From Schaalia vaccimaxillae DSM 15804 (GTDB lineage: Bacteria > Actinomycetota > Actinomycetes > Actinomycetales > Actinomycetaceae): a DNA stretch of 64,000 bases. The position numbers and the translations under genes are program-made. The notes below the pieces were generated by a model. That model made no database searches. It was not told where the DNA came from and saw nothing but the letters and a program-made list of their open reading frames with translations. Below, piece by piece: positions 37,878 to 48,664 of this stretch (position 1 is the first letter of the stretch; every line of letters starts with the position of its first letter). The stretch covers positions 80,046 to 144,045 of the forward strand of contig NZ_ATUX01000010.1 of assembly GCF_000420425.1 (NCBI RefSeq), read 5' to 3'.

Positions 37878-39325
37878 AGGCTCGCCTCCAGAAGAGCCCT
37901 CGCGATGGGGCCTGCCGTTGAACCTCCGTGAGGCGTGGGATCAGACTCGTCGCCTTCGACAATGACAGCAAAGGCGATTGTCGGATCGTCAGCGGGTGCA
38001 AAACCAACCGCCCATGCGTTTGCGCGCCCATCTACGCCAGTTTCTGCGGTGCCTGTTTTAGCGGCAACAGCCACCCCGTCGAGAGCCATCGAAGCTCCCG
38101 TGCCGTAGGGCTGAGAAACGACGGCTTTCATCATCTCAGTAATCTGGTTGGCAACCTCGGCGCTTACCGGTTCTCCAAGCTTTGCCGGCGACGTCGTGGA
38201 CTGGACTTGCAGGTCTGCGTCGACAACCTCGTCGATGAGATACGGGGTCATCATTGTGCCGTCGTTAGCGATCGCCTGAGCAACCTGAGCCATCTGCAGG
38301 GGAGTGACCTGTACCGTGTACTGGCCGATTGACGACATCGCTAACTGGGCGGGATCCGTCTGGTCAGGGAACACTGATTCGGTGACTTTCAGTGGAATCT
38401 GGAGGGACTTACCGAAACCGAAACGCGTCGCAACATCGGCTAGATTCTCGTGGCTGAGCTTCTGGGAAGCGAGCACGAAAGTTGTATTGCACGACTGAGC
38501 AAAAGCTTCGGTCAGCGTGGGGGTGCCGTCGCCGCATTCACTCGATTCAATATTCGACACGGTCGTTTCTGTTCCGGGCAGCATCGTCGACACGGGCGAC
38601 TCGAGTTCTGTGTCGGGTGTGGCCACACCCTGCTCAAGCATGGCAATCGTCGTCAGGATCTTGAAGGTGGATCCGGGTGCGTAACGATTGCCGGCGATCG
38701 CCCGATTTGTCAGCGGCTCATTCGGGTCAGCTAAGAGCGCCTTGTAAGACTCATTGACCGCGTTGGTATCGAAGACTGCCAGAGAGTTTGGGTCGTAGCT
38801 GGGTGAGGAATACATGGCCAGAACCGCTCCGGTTTTGGCGTCGAGGGCGACCACCGCTCCCTTGCGATTGCCGAGCTGCTGGGCGGCGACCTGCTGCAAG
38901 GCGGGGTCCAATGTGAGGAAGATGCCGCCACCTTGGCGGTTCTTGCCGGTGAAGATATTGCGTAGACGCTGCCCAATGAGCGCCTGGGATTCGCCGTCCA
39001 GAGTGGTTTCTGCAGCAGCTTCCAAACCGGTGGATTGCCACACTGCAGACGAAAAATACCCGGTGACGGTGGCGTACAGGGGACCTGCGGAATATGAACG
39101 CTGGTAACGCTGAGATCCCTCGATCTTCGTTGACGAGGCGATGGCAGTGCCTTCAACGATGATCGGTCCTCGGTCGGTTTCGGCCGCGTGCAGAATCGTT
39201 CTCTCGTTACGCGAATCAGCGTTGAGCGAGGGCGCCTGGATGAACTGGGTATTTGTCAGCCCAAGCCCCAGGAGGGTGAACATGACGAGGACGAGGATGA
39301 AGAGCTTACGGATCTGCTTGTTCAC
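37871..39325 (-). CDS. pbpA: Class B penicillin-binding protein (PbpA family)
   Basis: A 484-residue transpeptidase with an N-terminal membrane helix (residues 8-26), a dimerisation domain, and a catalytic domain with STFK, SCN and KTGTAE motifs. It cross-links septal or elongation peptidoglycan with the neighbouring SEDS polymerase RodA. The gene overlaps rodA by 4 bases (ATGA) and pknA by 7, so all are co-translated. Confidence 0.96.
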   Translation of the reverse strand: MNKQIRKLFILVLVMFTLLGLGLTNTQFIQAPSLNADSRNERTILHAAETDRGPIIVEGTAIASSTKIEGSQRYQRSYSAGPLYATVTGYFSSAVWQSTGLEAAAETTLDGESQALIGQRLRNIFTGKNRQGGGIFLTLDPALQQVAAQQLGNRKGAVVALDAKTGAVLAMYSSPSYDPNSLAVFDTNAVNESYKALLADPNEPLTNRAIAGNRYAPGSTFKILTTIAMLEQGVATPDTELESPVSTMLPGTETTVSNIESSECGDGTPTLTEAFAQSCNTTFVLASQKLSHENLADVATRFGFGKSLQIPLKVTESVFPDQTDPAQLAMSSIGQYTVQVTPLQMAQVAQAIANDGTMMTPYLIDEVVDADLQVQSTTSPAKLGEPVSAEVANQITEMMKAVVSQPYGTGASMALDGVAVAAKTGTAETGVDGRANAWAVGFAPADDPTIAFAVIVEGDESDPTPHGGSTAGPIARALLEASLW

Positions 39326-40719
39326 GAGGCGCCTCCCGTCACGACAGGCTCATGGACCCCAGAGTTCCACGGCGCAGGCGTGGCTGCGGGACGGCGGGCC
39401 GCATCAGAGACGCGGATCAGCAGGGCGATGGTCAGCCAGGACGACACCATAGATGAACCGCCGGCCGCTAGGAAGGGAGCGGTCAGGCCGGTGAGCGGGA
39501 TGAGACGAGTGATGCCACCGAGTACGACGAAAAGCTGGATGGCCAGAGAGAAACTCAAGCCGGTGGCCAGGAGTTTGCCAAAGCCATCACGCACTGACAG
39601 GGCGGCGCGTAATCCTCTCTGAATGAGGATCAAATACAGAACGAGGATGGCCGCCATACCGACTAGACCGAGTTCCTCAGCCAAAGACGACAGGATGAAG
39701 TCAGAGTTTGCCAAAGGGACAAGCTGTGGATAACCTCGGCCCCAACCCGTTCCCATGAGGCCACCGGATGCTTGACCGAAGAGGCCTTGAACAACCTGGT
39801 AGGAACCGCCCGTAGCGTCGTAGACCTGGGGATCCAAAGCGTTGAGCCATACGGTGAATCGGCGCGCCACATGTGGGAACGCTTTGACGGCGACGAGTAC
39901 CGCTGGCACGAACATGATGAAGCCAATGAGCAGCCACGACACTCGGTTTGTTGCCACATAGAGTGTGGCAACGAAGAGACCAAAGAAGAGAAGAGAGCTT
40001 CCCAAATCGCGCTGCATGACGAGGATCAAAATGCCGATCAGCCAGGTCACGAGGATCGGCCCAAGATCCCTGGCGCGAGGTAGTCGCAACCCCAGGATCT
40101 TCTTGCCGCCAATGGCCAGGTTGTCACGGTTGGTCACCAGGTAACCGGCGAAGAAAATAGCCAAAGTGATTTTGACGAGTTCACCGGGTTGGAAGCTCAT
40201 TCCGCCTACGCGGATCCACACGCGCGCACCCATCGTTTCGTATCCCAGCCCGGGCACCATCGGTAGGAGCAACAAGATGAGGGAGATAAAACCGAAGGTG
40301 TAGGTGTAGCGGCGCAGTAATTTGTGGTCGCGCAGCAAGAAAAGCATCACCGCTGCCAACACAATCGCAATGCCTACGAAAAGCAACTGACGCATTCCTA
40401 CGACCTGGTGATCCAGGCCCAGCGCCTTGTAGGACTGGTCGAGCCGATAAATCATGGCCAGCCCTAAGCCAGTTAAAGCCACGGCGATCGGCAGAATCAC
40501 AGGGTCAGCGAAGGGAGCTAGGAAGTGGATTCCCACCTCGGCAACAATGGCGAGGCCAGCCAAGATCAGGATATGCAAGGCGAGGTTAGCGGGCGGTTCT
40601 CCCGTCCGGTTGATCGAAGTCAACACGTAGGCGCTCACGCCCACTGTGAGAGCCAGGAACAGCAGGAACATTTCGACCAATCGACGAGGCCGCGCAGGAG
40701 CAATAGAAACCGTTGCCAT
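39322..40719 (-). CDS. rodA: SEDS-family peptidoglycan polymerase (FtsW/RodA/SpoVE)
   Basis: A 465-residue protein with about ten to twelve membrane helices and the conserved SEDS sequences GYETMGARVWIRVGGMSFQPGE and FGQASGGLMGTGWGRG, with the catalytic-loop region between helices 7 and 8. FILSSLAEELGLVG is also typical. It polymerises lipid II; PbpA is its transpeptidase partner. It overlaps the pstP stop by one base. A DnaA-box-like TGTGGATAA at 39724-39732 is inside the gene and probably chance. Confidence 0.95.
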   Translation of the reverse strand: MATVSIAPARPRRLVEMFLLFLALTVGVSAYVLTSINRTGEPPANLALHILILAGLAIVAEVGIHFLAPFADPVILPIAVALTGLGLAMIYRLDQSYKALGLDHQVVGMRQLLFVGIAIVLAAVMLFLLRDHKLLRRYTYTFGFISLILLLLPMVPGLGYETMGARVWIRVGGMSFQPGELVKITLAIFFAGYLVTNRDNLAIGGKKILGLRLPRARDLGPILVTWLIGILILVMQRDLGSSLLFFGLFVATLYVATNRVSWLLIGFIMFVPAVLVAVKAFPHVARRFTVWLNALDPQVYDATGGSYQVVQGLFGQASGGLMGTGWGRGYPQLVPLANSDFILSSLAEELGLVGMAAILVLYLILIQRGLRAALSVRDGFGKLLATGLSFSLAIQLFVVLGGITRLIPLTGLTAPFLAAGGSSMVSSWLTIALLIRVSDAARRPAATPAPWNSGVHEPVVTGGAS

Positions 40720-42068
40720 TAGCCGTTCCCCCCATCGTTGCTCGTTGAACCATTCGCCTCCGAAGAGGACTCGCTTGCTGACTGCGCTCCCGATTGGGAA
40801 CTTGATCCGCCCCCCGATTGAGCACCCGACTGGGCGCCCTCGTCGCGAGCCTCGCCGTTGTGTTGATCGGCGATGTCGTCGCGCAACTGGTTAACGTAGG
40901 CGTCCACATCTTCTCGCGAAGAACGCACCACCGGTTCGGTCAGGCGCTGGCGATCAACTTGCGTTAAATCAGCCAAGGCCACGTCCGTGACCTCCACCGC
41001 ATGGGAAAGTTCCCACGGGCCCAAAGTTTGAGGAATCCCCTGATAAATCACCACATAACCGTCTTTACCTAAGACGTAGAACTGCGTTTGGCTCCATGCC
41101 CAGGACAGCCAGCCCGCACCCACAAGGAAAGCCGCTACGAGCAGCATAAAGACAGGAGTCCACCATCGAGTGCGAGGCGGGCGCGCATCCTCGTCCTCGT
41201 CATCAAGATCAACAGAAGGACGCTTCTTACTCAACGCAGCTGCCTTCGCCGCAGCGCCCTCGCCACCGCGTGACGCCGCATTACGGTCAATCGCCGCTGC
41301 GCCGACAATCTGCGGAGGTACGGGCGGGAAAGAACCGGACGGAACGATGTCGGACACGACGCAGGTGATGTTGTCGGGACCGCCAGCAAGCAGCGCCAAG
41401 CGGATCAATTCTTCGGCGCACTCGCCCGGATCCTCAATGGTTGCCATCATCTGGCCAATGGTCTCGGGCGACACCACGCCCGAAAGTCCGTCGGAACACA
41501 GGAGCCAACGGTCGCCGATCACGGCCTCGCGGATCGTCTCATCGGGAGCAACGTCAGCCTCAGAATCCCCCAGGATCTTCAAAACCACATTGCGATTGGG
41601 GTGGTGCTCGGCTTCTTCCTGCGTGATCTGGCCAGTATCGACCAGGAACTGGACGTAAGAATGGTCGGTGGTCACCTGGGTCAGGGTTTCGCCGCGCAAC
41701 ATGTAGGCGCGTGAATCGCCGATATGAACCATGGCCAGGCGGTTACCGGATCGCATGATGGCAATGCAGGTGGTTCCCAGCCCCTCCAAGTCGCGGTCGC
41801 GCGAGGAACGATCTGACAATTCGTCGTGAGCGTCCATGAGGGCTTTGCGCAGCAGAGGCAGCATCGAGTCGGCAGGGTGGGAATCCGTATCCAGTGGCAC
41901 CAGGTGGGCTAAAGCCACTGAGGATGCGATGTCTCCGCCGGCAGGTCCTCCCATTCCGTCCGCGAGGACAAGCAGGTTTGCTCCGGCGTAGCCTGAGTCC
42001 TGGTTGTTAGAGCGGACCAGGCCGACGTCGGAGCGCGCGGCTGAGTGGAACTCTGCGGGTTCGGCCAT
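40719..42068 (-). CDS. pstP: PP2C-family Ser/Thr protein phosphatase
   Basis: A 449-residue protein. The N-terminal PP2C domain (1-240) has VLADGMGGPAGGD, GLGTTCIAIM, HIGDSRAYML, LLCSDGLSG and GGPDNITCVV, which supply the metal-binding aspartates. One transmembrane helix lies near 305-325, then an outer domain ends in a low-complexity Ser/Gly/Gln/Asn tail. It removes phosphate placed by PknA and PknB. Its upstream neighbour fhaB ends one base before its start. Confidence 0.95.
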   Translation of the reverse strand: MAEPAEFHSAARSDVGLVRSNNQDSGYAGANLLVLADGMGGPAGGDIASSVALAHLVPLDTDSHPADSMLPLLRKALMDAHDELSDRSSRDRDLEGLGTTCIAIMRSGNRLAMVHIGDSRAYMLRGETLTQVTTDHSYVQFLVDTGQITQEEAEHHPNRNVVLKILGDSEADVAPDETIREAVIGDRWLLCSDGLSGVVSPETIGQMMATIEDPGECAEELIRLALLAGGPDNITCVVSDIVPSGSFPPVPPQIVGAAAIDRNAASRGGEGAAAKAAALSKKRPSVDLDDEDEDARPPRTRWWTPVFMLLVAAFLVGAGWLSWAWSQTQFYVLGKDGYVVIYQGIPQTLGPWELSHAVEVTDVALADLTQVDRQRLTEPVVRSSREDVDAYVNQLRDDIADQHNGEARDEGAQSGAQSGGGSSSQSGAQSASESSSEANGSTSNDGGNG

Positions 42069-42069
42069 A

Positions 42070-42570
42070 TCATTTCACCAATTCGAGGGTGGTCTGGCCG
42101 ATTCGGATGACGTCACCCGCCTTGAGGAGTCGAGGCTCTAGGAGTCGCTCGTCATCAACATAGGTTCCGTTGCGAGACGACAAGTCTTCAATCCACCAAC
42201 CGTCAGGCTGGGGGGTGAGAGCGGCATGGCGGCTGGAGGCGTACTCGTCTTCGAGAACGAGGGTGCATGCGGGGGAGCGCCCAATGAGGACGGGAGCTGA
42301 CCCGAGCGGCAACACTGTTCCCACGAGAGGGCCGCCGGTCAGCAGCAGATTGTGCGGAGCATCAACGGTTGTGCCCTTGCTCTTAGCGGCTTTGCGGTCA
42401 CGTCGGTTCTCGCGGCGGCGTTCGTCGGCGTCGCGGCGCCCTTTACCCCTGGGGGTGACAACGGTGCCGAAAATATCGCGGCGAAGCGTGTTAACAGCCC
42501 CCAGGACGAGCAACCACAGCAGGACCAGGAAGCCGATCCTGAAGAGGGTGAAGGCGAGATCAGAAGTCAT
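42070..42570 (-). CDS. fhaB: FHA-domain membrane protein FhaB (FipA-like)
   Basis: A 166-residue protein with one N-terminal helix (FRIGFLVLLWLLVLGAVNTL), a basic linker, and an FHA domain at about 75-166 (LIGRSPACTLVLEDEYASSRHA, SSRNGTYVDD). FHA domains bind phosphothreonine, so it should dock to kinase targets, as FhaB does at the septum in mycobacteria. It overlaps fhaA by ATGA. Confidence 0.93.
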   Translation of the reverse strand: MTSDLAFTLFRIGFLVLLWLLVLGAVNTLRRDIFGTVVTPRGKGRRDADERRRENRRDRKAAKSKGTTVDAPHNLLLTGGPLVGTVLPLGSAPVLIGRSPACTLVLEDEYASSRHAALTPQPDGWWIEDLSSRNGTYVDDERLLEPRLLKAGDVIRIGQTTLELVK

Positions 42571-43271
42571 CGGGCCTCGCTGTCATCTGGATGGGTCCAG
42601 AAAAGGATCCTGGTTCGGCCAATGACGATTTGGTTGCCATCAAGCAGGGTTGCTGCGTCAATCTTGTGGCCTTCGACGAAGGTGCCATTGGTGGAGCCCA
42701 AGTCTGTGGCAATCACGCCGGTCGGGGTGATGCGGATTTCGAGGTGGCGGCGTGAGACGCCAGAGTCGGCCACAACAATGTCGGCTTCTGAGCCTCGACC
42801 AATGACAGTAACGGGTTCGGTGAGCAACCACTTTTCGCCGTCGACGTCGACGATGGGATGCTCTGGGGAGGCTGATGAAGCGGTGGCTGGTGCTGCTGCG
42901 CCTCGCTTATTGGTGGCTTCAACGCGCAGGGTTCCGGTCATTTCGTCGGTGTCTTCAATGAAGTCCACACTGATAGGGCCAAGCAGCGCGTAACCGTGGG
43001 ATGCGGCGTGTTCGGTGGCTTGCTGGCTAAATTCGTCGGAGAGGATGGCCAGGTCTGCGTCGAGTGCGTCCAGGTCAGCTTTGGAGGCGTGGACAGTGAA
43101 GTGGTTTGCAGCAATGACACGATCCGCGGAGACTTCTCGAACGGAATCTTCCATAGAGCGACGGATTGCAGATGTGACATCTACGGGTTTGATCCCCGAC
43201 CGGAATACGCGTGAGAAGGCGCCGTTGACGCCACGCTCGACGGCATTCTCGAAGCGGTCGAAGATGCTCAT
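42567..43271 (-). CDS. fhaA: FHA-domain protein FhaA with DUF3662 N-terminus
   Basis: A 233-residue protein. Residues 1-115 are the DUF3662 domain (MSIFDRFENAVERGVNGAFSR, AIRRSMEDSVREVSADR). A short linker is followed by an FHA domain (VIGRGSEADIVVADSGVSRRH, LGSTNGTFVEG). Mycobacterial FhaA has a much longer linker; here it is short. AAGGAG five bases before ATG 43271 sets the start. It is the first gene of the fhaA-fhaB-pstP-rodA-pbpA-pknA-pknB operon. Confidence 0.94.
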   Translation of the reverse strand: MSIFDRFENAVERGVNGAFSRVFRSGIKPVDVTSAIRRSMEDSVREVSADRVIAANHFTVHASKADLDALDADLAILSDEFSQQATEHAASHGYALLGPISVDFIEDTDEMTGTLRVEATNKRGAAAPATASSASPEHPIVDVDGEKWLLTEPVTVIGRGSEADIVVADSGVSRRHLEIRITPTGVIATDLGSTNGTFVEGHKIDAATLLDGNQIVIGRTRILFWTHPDDSEAR

Positions 43272-43410
43272 ATTGTCTCCTTGGTTCCTGGTGGGCTGCC
43301 GTTGAAGGCACACCCGATCAGGGACAGTCTAACCGTCAAGGTGACATCGAGGGATTCTCAGTATGGTCTAACCGGTGATTGAGACCGAGCAATCACTTCA
43401 CTACTCGCTC

Positions 43411-43484
43411 CGCCGAGAGCAGACCTTATGCGCAAAATTAGCCGTTTTGTGGCCCAAAAACGACCATAAGGTCTGCTCTCGACG
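43411..43484. repeat. 75-bp hairpin element, copy 1
   Basis: The arms CGAGAGCAGACCTTATG and CATAAGGTCTGCTCTCG enclose about 35 bases rich in A and GCC. The second copy is at 59592-59666. It sits between nrdF (stop at 43523) and fhaA (start at 43271). Confidence 0.85.
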
Positions 43485-43522
43485 AAGATGGGAAGGCTGG
43501 AGGTAGGCAGGTGAGGGGTTGG

Positions 43523-44593
<1,071 letters not shown>

Positions 44594-44631
44594 TCAATCG
44601 GCTCTGCTGAGCACCGGCCGCGCCTAAATTC

Positions 44632-45671
44632 CTAGCCGACTCCGACCTCGTCAAGCAGTTCTCGCGCAAAGTCTTGGTCCGCTTGTGATGCCGTGTCAGA
44701 GACGGCGACTTTTCCGTCCGCGCACCTGTAAGAGGCCTTCCTCTGTCGAGCCTCCGCTGGTGTCAAGTCCAATTTTCTCCACGTACAGGGAGGGAAAATT
44801 TCGAAGGTTGTAGAGGCTAAAGCCGTGGAAAGTTTGGTATTCCCAGCGGACACTAAGCCAGAAATGCGCACGTCGTAACCATCCTCATCCTCGGGCAGGA
44901 TACTCGTTGCTGATACACCAAGGAAGGGATATTCATCGGCCAGCGAGTCCGCCGAAACCCTCTGAGTGAATGTATCAATCGCCTCCGTAGGAAGCACCGT
45001 TGACGTCGAGGGAGATGCGGTAACCTCCCATCCTCGCAAAATGAGATCCTGGTAAACGGTAATAGTCGCATCGGGTGGTAACTGGCTTATGAGATCGGCC
45101 GGCAAGCTATCAGCACTGCCAAAATCAATATGAATAGAATCTTTGCCAAGCCTGACCGATTTACCGCGCGGCATGAGCGCATGCGTCTGCTTCAACGCAG
45201 TGACGAGCTGGCGAGTCTGCTCCTCCTTGCTGGCGGTCATACTCTCGTCTTCGTCCGCGTTCAGCGCATACGACATCGACAGTTCAACCCCCTGCCAGGT
45301 CCATGTCAGGTTAAGCGGCACCTGTGTGGCTGCGCTCGAATCAGGATCGAAATCGAAACGTTCGTCCAGAGCATCATCAACCTGCGTCAGGGTATTGATG
45401 ATCCGCTCGGGTTCAATGTCGGGAAAGAGCGTAGCTTCGCCGAAGATAAACTGTCCCTGCTTGACATTCGCCTCGGCGCGCAAGTGGATGGTGTCGACAA
45501 TGCCCGACTCCTTGAGCAAATCCCCAGCAGTGCGAGTCACATCGCGTGAATCTCCAGACACGCAGAAAGGACGAGGGCGAGGCTAGTCAGTGCAGCGACG
45601 GCAGTTCTCTTAGCGATCCTCCCAGCTGATGGTTGCCTGGACTGGGACCCGTGAGCACCCGTAGTTTTCAC
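44632..45671 (-). pseudogene. Probable lipoprotein gene with a one-base frameshift at the lipobox
   Basis: The long frame (45561 down to 44632, 309 residues) lacks a signal peptide. Just upstream, in another frame, GTG 45671 overlaps the previous stop codon by 4 bases and encodes a basic N-region, then RTAVAALTSLALVLSAC, a perfect lipoprotein signal. That frame stops eight codons later. Adding one base after the Cys codon (near 45559-45561) joins it to SGDSRDVTRTAGDLL. The mature part resembles actinobacterial secreted lipoproteins of unknown role. The gene is therefore a recent pseudogene, a phase-variable gene, or contains a sequencing error. Confidence 0.7.
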
Positions 45672-46300
45672 AGCTGCGCCGAATCTGCGCGCACAGCGTC
45701 GGTCGCCTGCGAATCTGTGTCCGGACAGGGGGCGTCGGCCTCGTCCTTCTCGAGGAGCAGCATCGACGCTTCCAAGACCGCCGTGATACCGGCCAGCACA
45801 AGCCCCTGGCGCAGATGGGCAAAACGAGCGCCCGCGTGGCGGCGACGCTCCCCACGCCGGAAAATTGCCTTCTCTGCGGAGACGGTTGCGATGACTGCAG
45901 CCGAGGCGACCGCACCCAAAATCGCCAATTCTTTCGGATCGGCCTCGGTCACGCCCTCGAGAGGATCCTCCTGCGGAGAAACCGGCTCAGAACCTGGAGC
46001 AAAACCCGTGTCATCTGCCTGCGGGCAATCATGTTCGGCGAGTAGGGCCTGGACCTCGCGGTACGACTCTGTTTCTTCGAATTGGTTGGCAATGGCCCAG
46101 CCGATGGCACCCACGAGCCCCGCTTTGAAGAAGGTACGCAGACCTCGCGATCGGATGACGTCGGGCATGGCGTACCAGGTGAGTACTGCGGCTGTGTTGA
46201 CTGCCGCGGCGCGCAATGCACGAGGCCTTTGCGTCGACAGATTCTTGAAGGTCTCCAGGGCGCGCGTAGCGTTTGTGGTCAGCTGATCCGTGTTAATCAT
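45668..46300 (-). CDS. Hypothetical membrane protein
   Basis: A 210-residue protein. GGAGG lies before ATG 46300. Hydrophobic stretches occur near residues 35-75 and 125-145 (ILGAVASAAVIATVSAE), with a further one near 170-185, and an acidic tail follows. It overlaps the downstream lipoprotein gene start by GTGA, so the two are co-translated. The family is not recognised. Confidence 0.7.
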   Translation of the reverse strand: MINTDQLTTNATRALETFKNLSTQRPRALRAAAVNTAAVLTWYAMPDVIRSRGLRTFFKAGLVGAIGWAIANQFEETESYREVQALLAEHDCPQADDTGFAPGSEPVSPQEDPLEGVTEADPKELAILGAVASAAVIATVSAEKAIFRRGERRRHAGARFAHLRQGLVLAGITAVLEASMLLLEKDEADAPCPDTDSQATDAVRADSAQL

Positions 46301-46493
46301 CAGTCCTCCAAGATCCGCGATGAACGTGTCGTGGGTGAGGAGACCAGACTATCGGGGATAACCTCCGTCTGGATAGGGAAGGGGGGACCCTGTTTTCGGA
46401 TATTCGAGGCCTCCGCCCGTACGATGGGGCGGGCGCCGTTTCACGTGGGCCGCTGAGTCCGTTGAAGACGGGCGAATAGGTAGGGAGAAAACG

Positions 46494-47579
46494 ATGACGG
46501 TGTACCAGATGCATCGGCACCCCATTCAGCGTGCGATGAGAATCCACGTGGGTATCAATATCTGCGTTGCGTTGTACCTGGTGTGGGTCGCCGTCATGTA
46601 CGCGATGGCTGTCGGAGCGGACGGAATGGATGCCGCAGCAGCTGGAATGGTTTTGATCTTCGTTGTGCTTCTGCCTGCTCCGTTCATTCTGTTAGTTCCC
46701 GCCCTGATCATCTTCCTGGTGGAGTTGCAGGCAGCGCGCACTGTGCTGGCCCCCGGATTCTCATCAGTGTGGAGTGCGCTGTCGCAATCGGAGGTAAACC
46801 AGTTCACTGAAAATGGTGACGATGCCCCATTTCTGCTGATCCGGTCAAAAAGCAGGATGTTGACCTGGGCTGCAGGCGTGCAGTTAGCGTCGGCAGTTAT
46901 TGGAGCTGTGGGCATTTATCTTTCGATGGCAGCCAATTCGGAAGTCCTACTGATCCCTGCTTTTCTGGTGCTGCTCGTCGGTTCTGTTAGCGCAGTTATC
47001 GTCGGATTCATCGCCGCGATGCGTCAACTTCCCCAGGATTATGTCCCCGTATCTGGGTCGGAGGAGGGTCAAGAAAATCCGATTCTGATGGTTGAAACTC
47101 CGTTGCGTATCTATTCAACACTGAAGTGGGGCCGCATATTCGCTGTTGTCACTGCGGTGTTGCAGGTGATCGGTGTTGTTATCGGTTTTTCCCTCTTTGC
47201 ATTTGGGGCAAGCCTGGTTAACTACTGGGACGTCACCTCTGTGTTGATTAATGTCTTGATTTTTTCTACGCGGATTAGTTGCGTCACGGCGATCATCTGC
47301 TTGGTGATGTATCTGATTGCGCGTCACAGAATGTCCATGCCGTTGGCGGATGTTCAGGTGGTCGGTATGCGGCAACTGAATCAAGTGACGTGGATGTCCA
47401 TTATTGGTGTTGTTCTGACCTCTGTGGATGCCGGTTATCGGCTGATCGACAGCTACGAGCACATTTCTGCGATTCCGTTCCTCGGTTTGATCCTGAACTA
47501 TGCCACGCCTGTGCTGTGGATTGCGATTACTTTTATTGCAATGCGTCTCAAGCCTTTGAAGAAAACAGTTCTCTCGTGA
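46494..47579 (+). CDS. Polytopic membrane protein of unknown function
   Basis: A 361-residue protein with about eight hydrophobic segments in pairs, and a hydrophilic loop near residues 95-120 and 180-205. AGGGAG precedes the ATG. Its stop overlaps the next gene by GTGA, indicating one transcript with the TPR protein. No transporter motif is recognised. Confidence 0.7.
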   Translation: MTVYQMHRHPIQRAMRIHVGINICVALYLVWVAVMYAMAVGADGMDAAAAGMVLIFVVLLPAPFILLVPALIIFLVELQAARTVLAPGFSSVWSALSQSEVNQFTENGDDAPFLLIRSKSRMLTWAAGVQLASAVIGAVGIYLSMAANSEVLLIPAFLVLLVGSVSAVIVGFIAAMRQLPQDYVPVSGSEEGQENPILMVETPLRIYSTLKWGRIFAVVTAVLQVIGVVIGFSLFAFGASLVNYWDVTSVLINVLIFSTRISCVTAIICLVMYLIARHRMSMPLADVQVVGMRQLNQVTWMSIIGVVLTSVDAGYRLIDSYEHISAIPFLGLILNYATPVLWIAITFIAMRLKPLKKTVLS

Positions 47580-48637
47580 CCAATGAACAGATATTTGCCC
47601 AGGCTGTAGCCCTTTTGCGGGCCGAACAGCCCGGGCAAGTGCTGGCCATCCTCGAAAATCTGGCCCGCGACAACGGCACCGAAACCCGGTGGCGTGCCCA
47701 CATGCTGTCTGCCGCCGCCCACATGCAAGCCCGCGATTTCGCGCGCGCCGAAGAATCTGCTCGCGCAGCCCTGGCCTTTACCCCTGACAACTGTGATGTT
47801 CTGCAAACGTTGGGCGCTGCGCAGGACGCCGGCGGGCGCACTGCCGAAGCAATCGAAACTTATGAGCGCGCCGTGGCCACAGGTGCAGCCCCGGCCTCGA
47901 TCTTCATCAGCCTGGCCTTCGCATATGCGCAGAAAAACCAAACAAAACTAGCAGTGCAAGCGGCCGCCCGTGCGCTGGAATTGGTGCCTCAAGATGCGCG
48001 CGCTCACGCCGCGATGGGGCGGGCGTTGCATGACACCAAGCCGCGGGAAGCCGCTCGCCACTATCAGCAGGCGCTGGCCCTGGATCCCTCAGATGAGACG
48101 GCGCGCGAACTATTAGCCGATGTTTCCTACGACGCGGAAGGGTTTCGCGCGGGGCTGAAGCAGTCGATGGATCTGCTGGTGCAAGACCCGACACGCACGG
48201 CGGCCCACCGCATGATGATTGGGCAGATACTGCAGCGCGCGTCCGTGGGTGTAGCCGGTGTTGCCGCGATCTGTTTGCGGCTGATTGGGCCGATGAGTCG
48301 CGGGGAAGCCGCCGTGGTGCTAGGCGCGGTGGGTGCGATTGTGCTGCTGCTGGCGTGTTGGGCAGTGTGGGAGCGGCGCCGTATTCGCCAGATTCTGGGG
48401 GCTTATTCGGACACTGTGCTGAAGGAGGCGTTCACGTCTCATCCGCTGACGTTGATCGGCGGGATCGTTGAAATCGCTGCGGTGGTTGTCATGCCGGTGG
48501 GTGCGTATGTGACTGCAACTGATCCTTCAGGTGCGGTAGCGCGGTTTGTGGATTGGTGGGCGGTGCCGCTGGTGGCTGGTGTGGTCTGCTGGTGGGTTGG
48601 TGCCTACAGGACACTGCGGCGCGCCCGGGGCCGATAA
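47576..48637 (+). CDS. TPR-repeat membrane protein
   Basis: A 353-residue protein. Residues 1-205 contain about five tetratricopeptide repeats (AAAHMQARDFARAEESARAAL, AGGRTAEAIETYERAV, KNQTKLAVQAAARALEL). Four hydrophobic helices follow in pairs near 225-265 and 290-340. TPRs bind other proteins. The GTG start overlaps the stop of the upstream membrane-protein gene, so a complex of the two is likely. Confidence 0.8.
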   Translation: MTNEQIFAQAVALLRAEQPGQVLAILENLARDNGTETRWRAHMLSAAAHMQARDFARAEESARAALAFTPDNCDVLQTLGAAQDAGGRTAEAIETYERAVATGAAPASIFISLAFAYAQKNQTKLAVQAAARALELVPQDARAHAAMGRALHDTKPREAARHYQQALALDPSDETARELLADVSYDAEGFRAGLKQSMDLLVQDPTRTAAHRMMIGQILQRASVGVAGVAAICLRLIGPMSRGEAAVVLGAVGAIVLLLACWAVWERRRIRQILGAYSDTVLKEAFTSHPLTLIGGIVEIAAVVVMPVGAYVTATDPSGAVARFVDWWAVPLVAGVVCWWVGAYRTLRRARGR

Positions 48638-48664
48638 GCATTCTCGGCGGGTAGGTACGCGGGG

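Noticed and set aside
39724..39732. DnaA box in rodA
   Set aside because: A single site inside a coding region, expected by chance.
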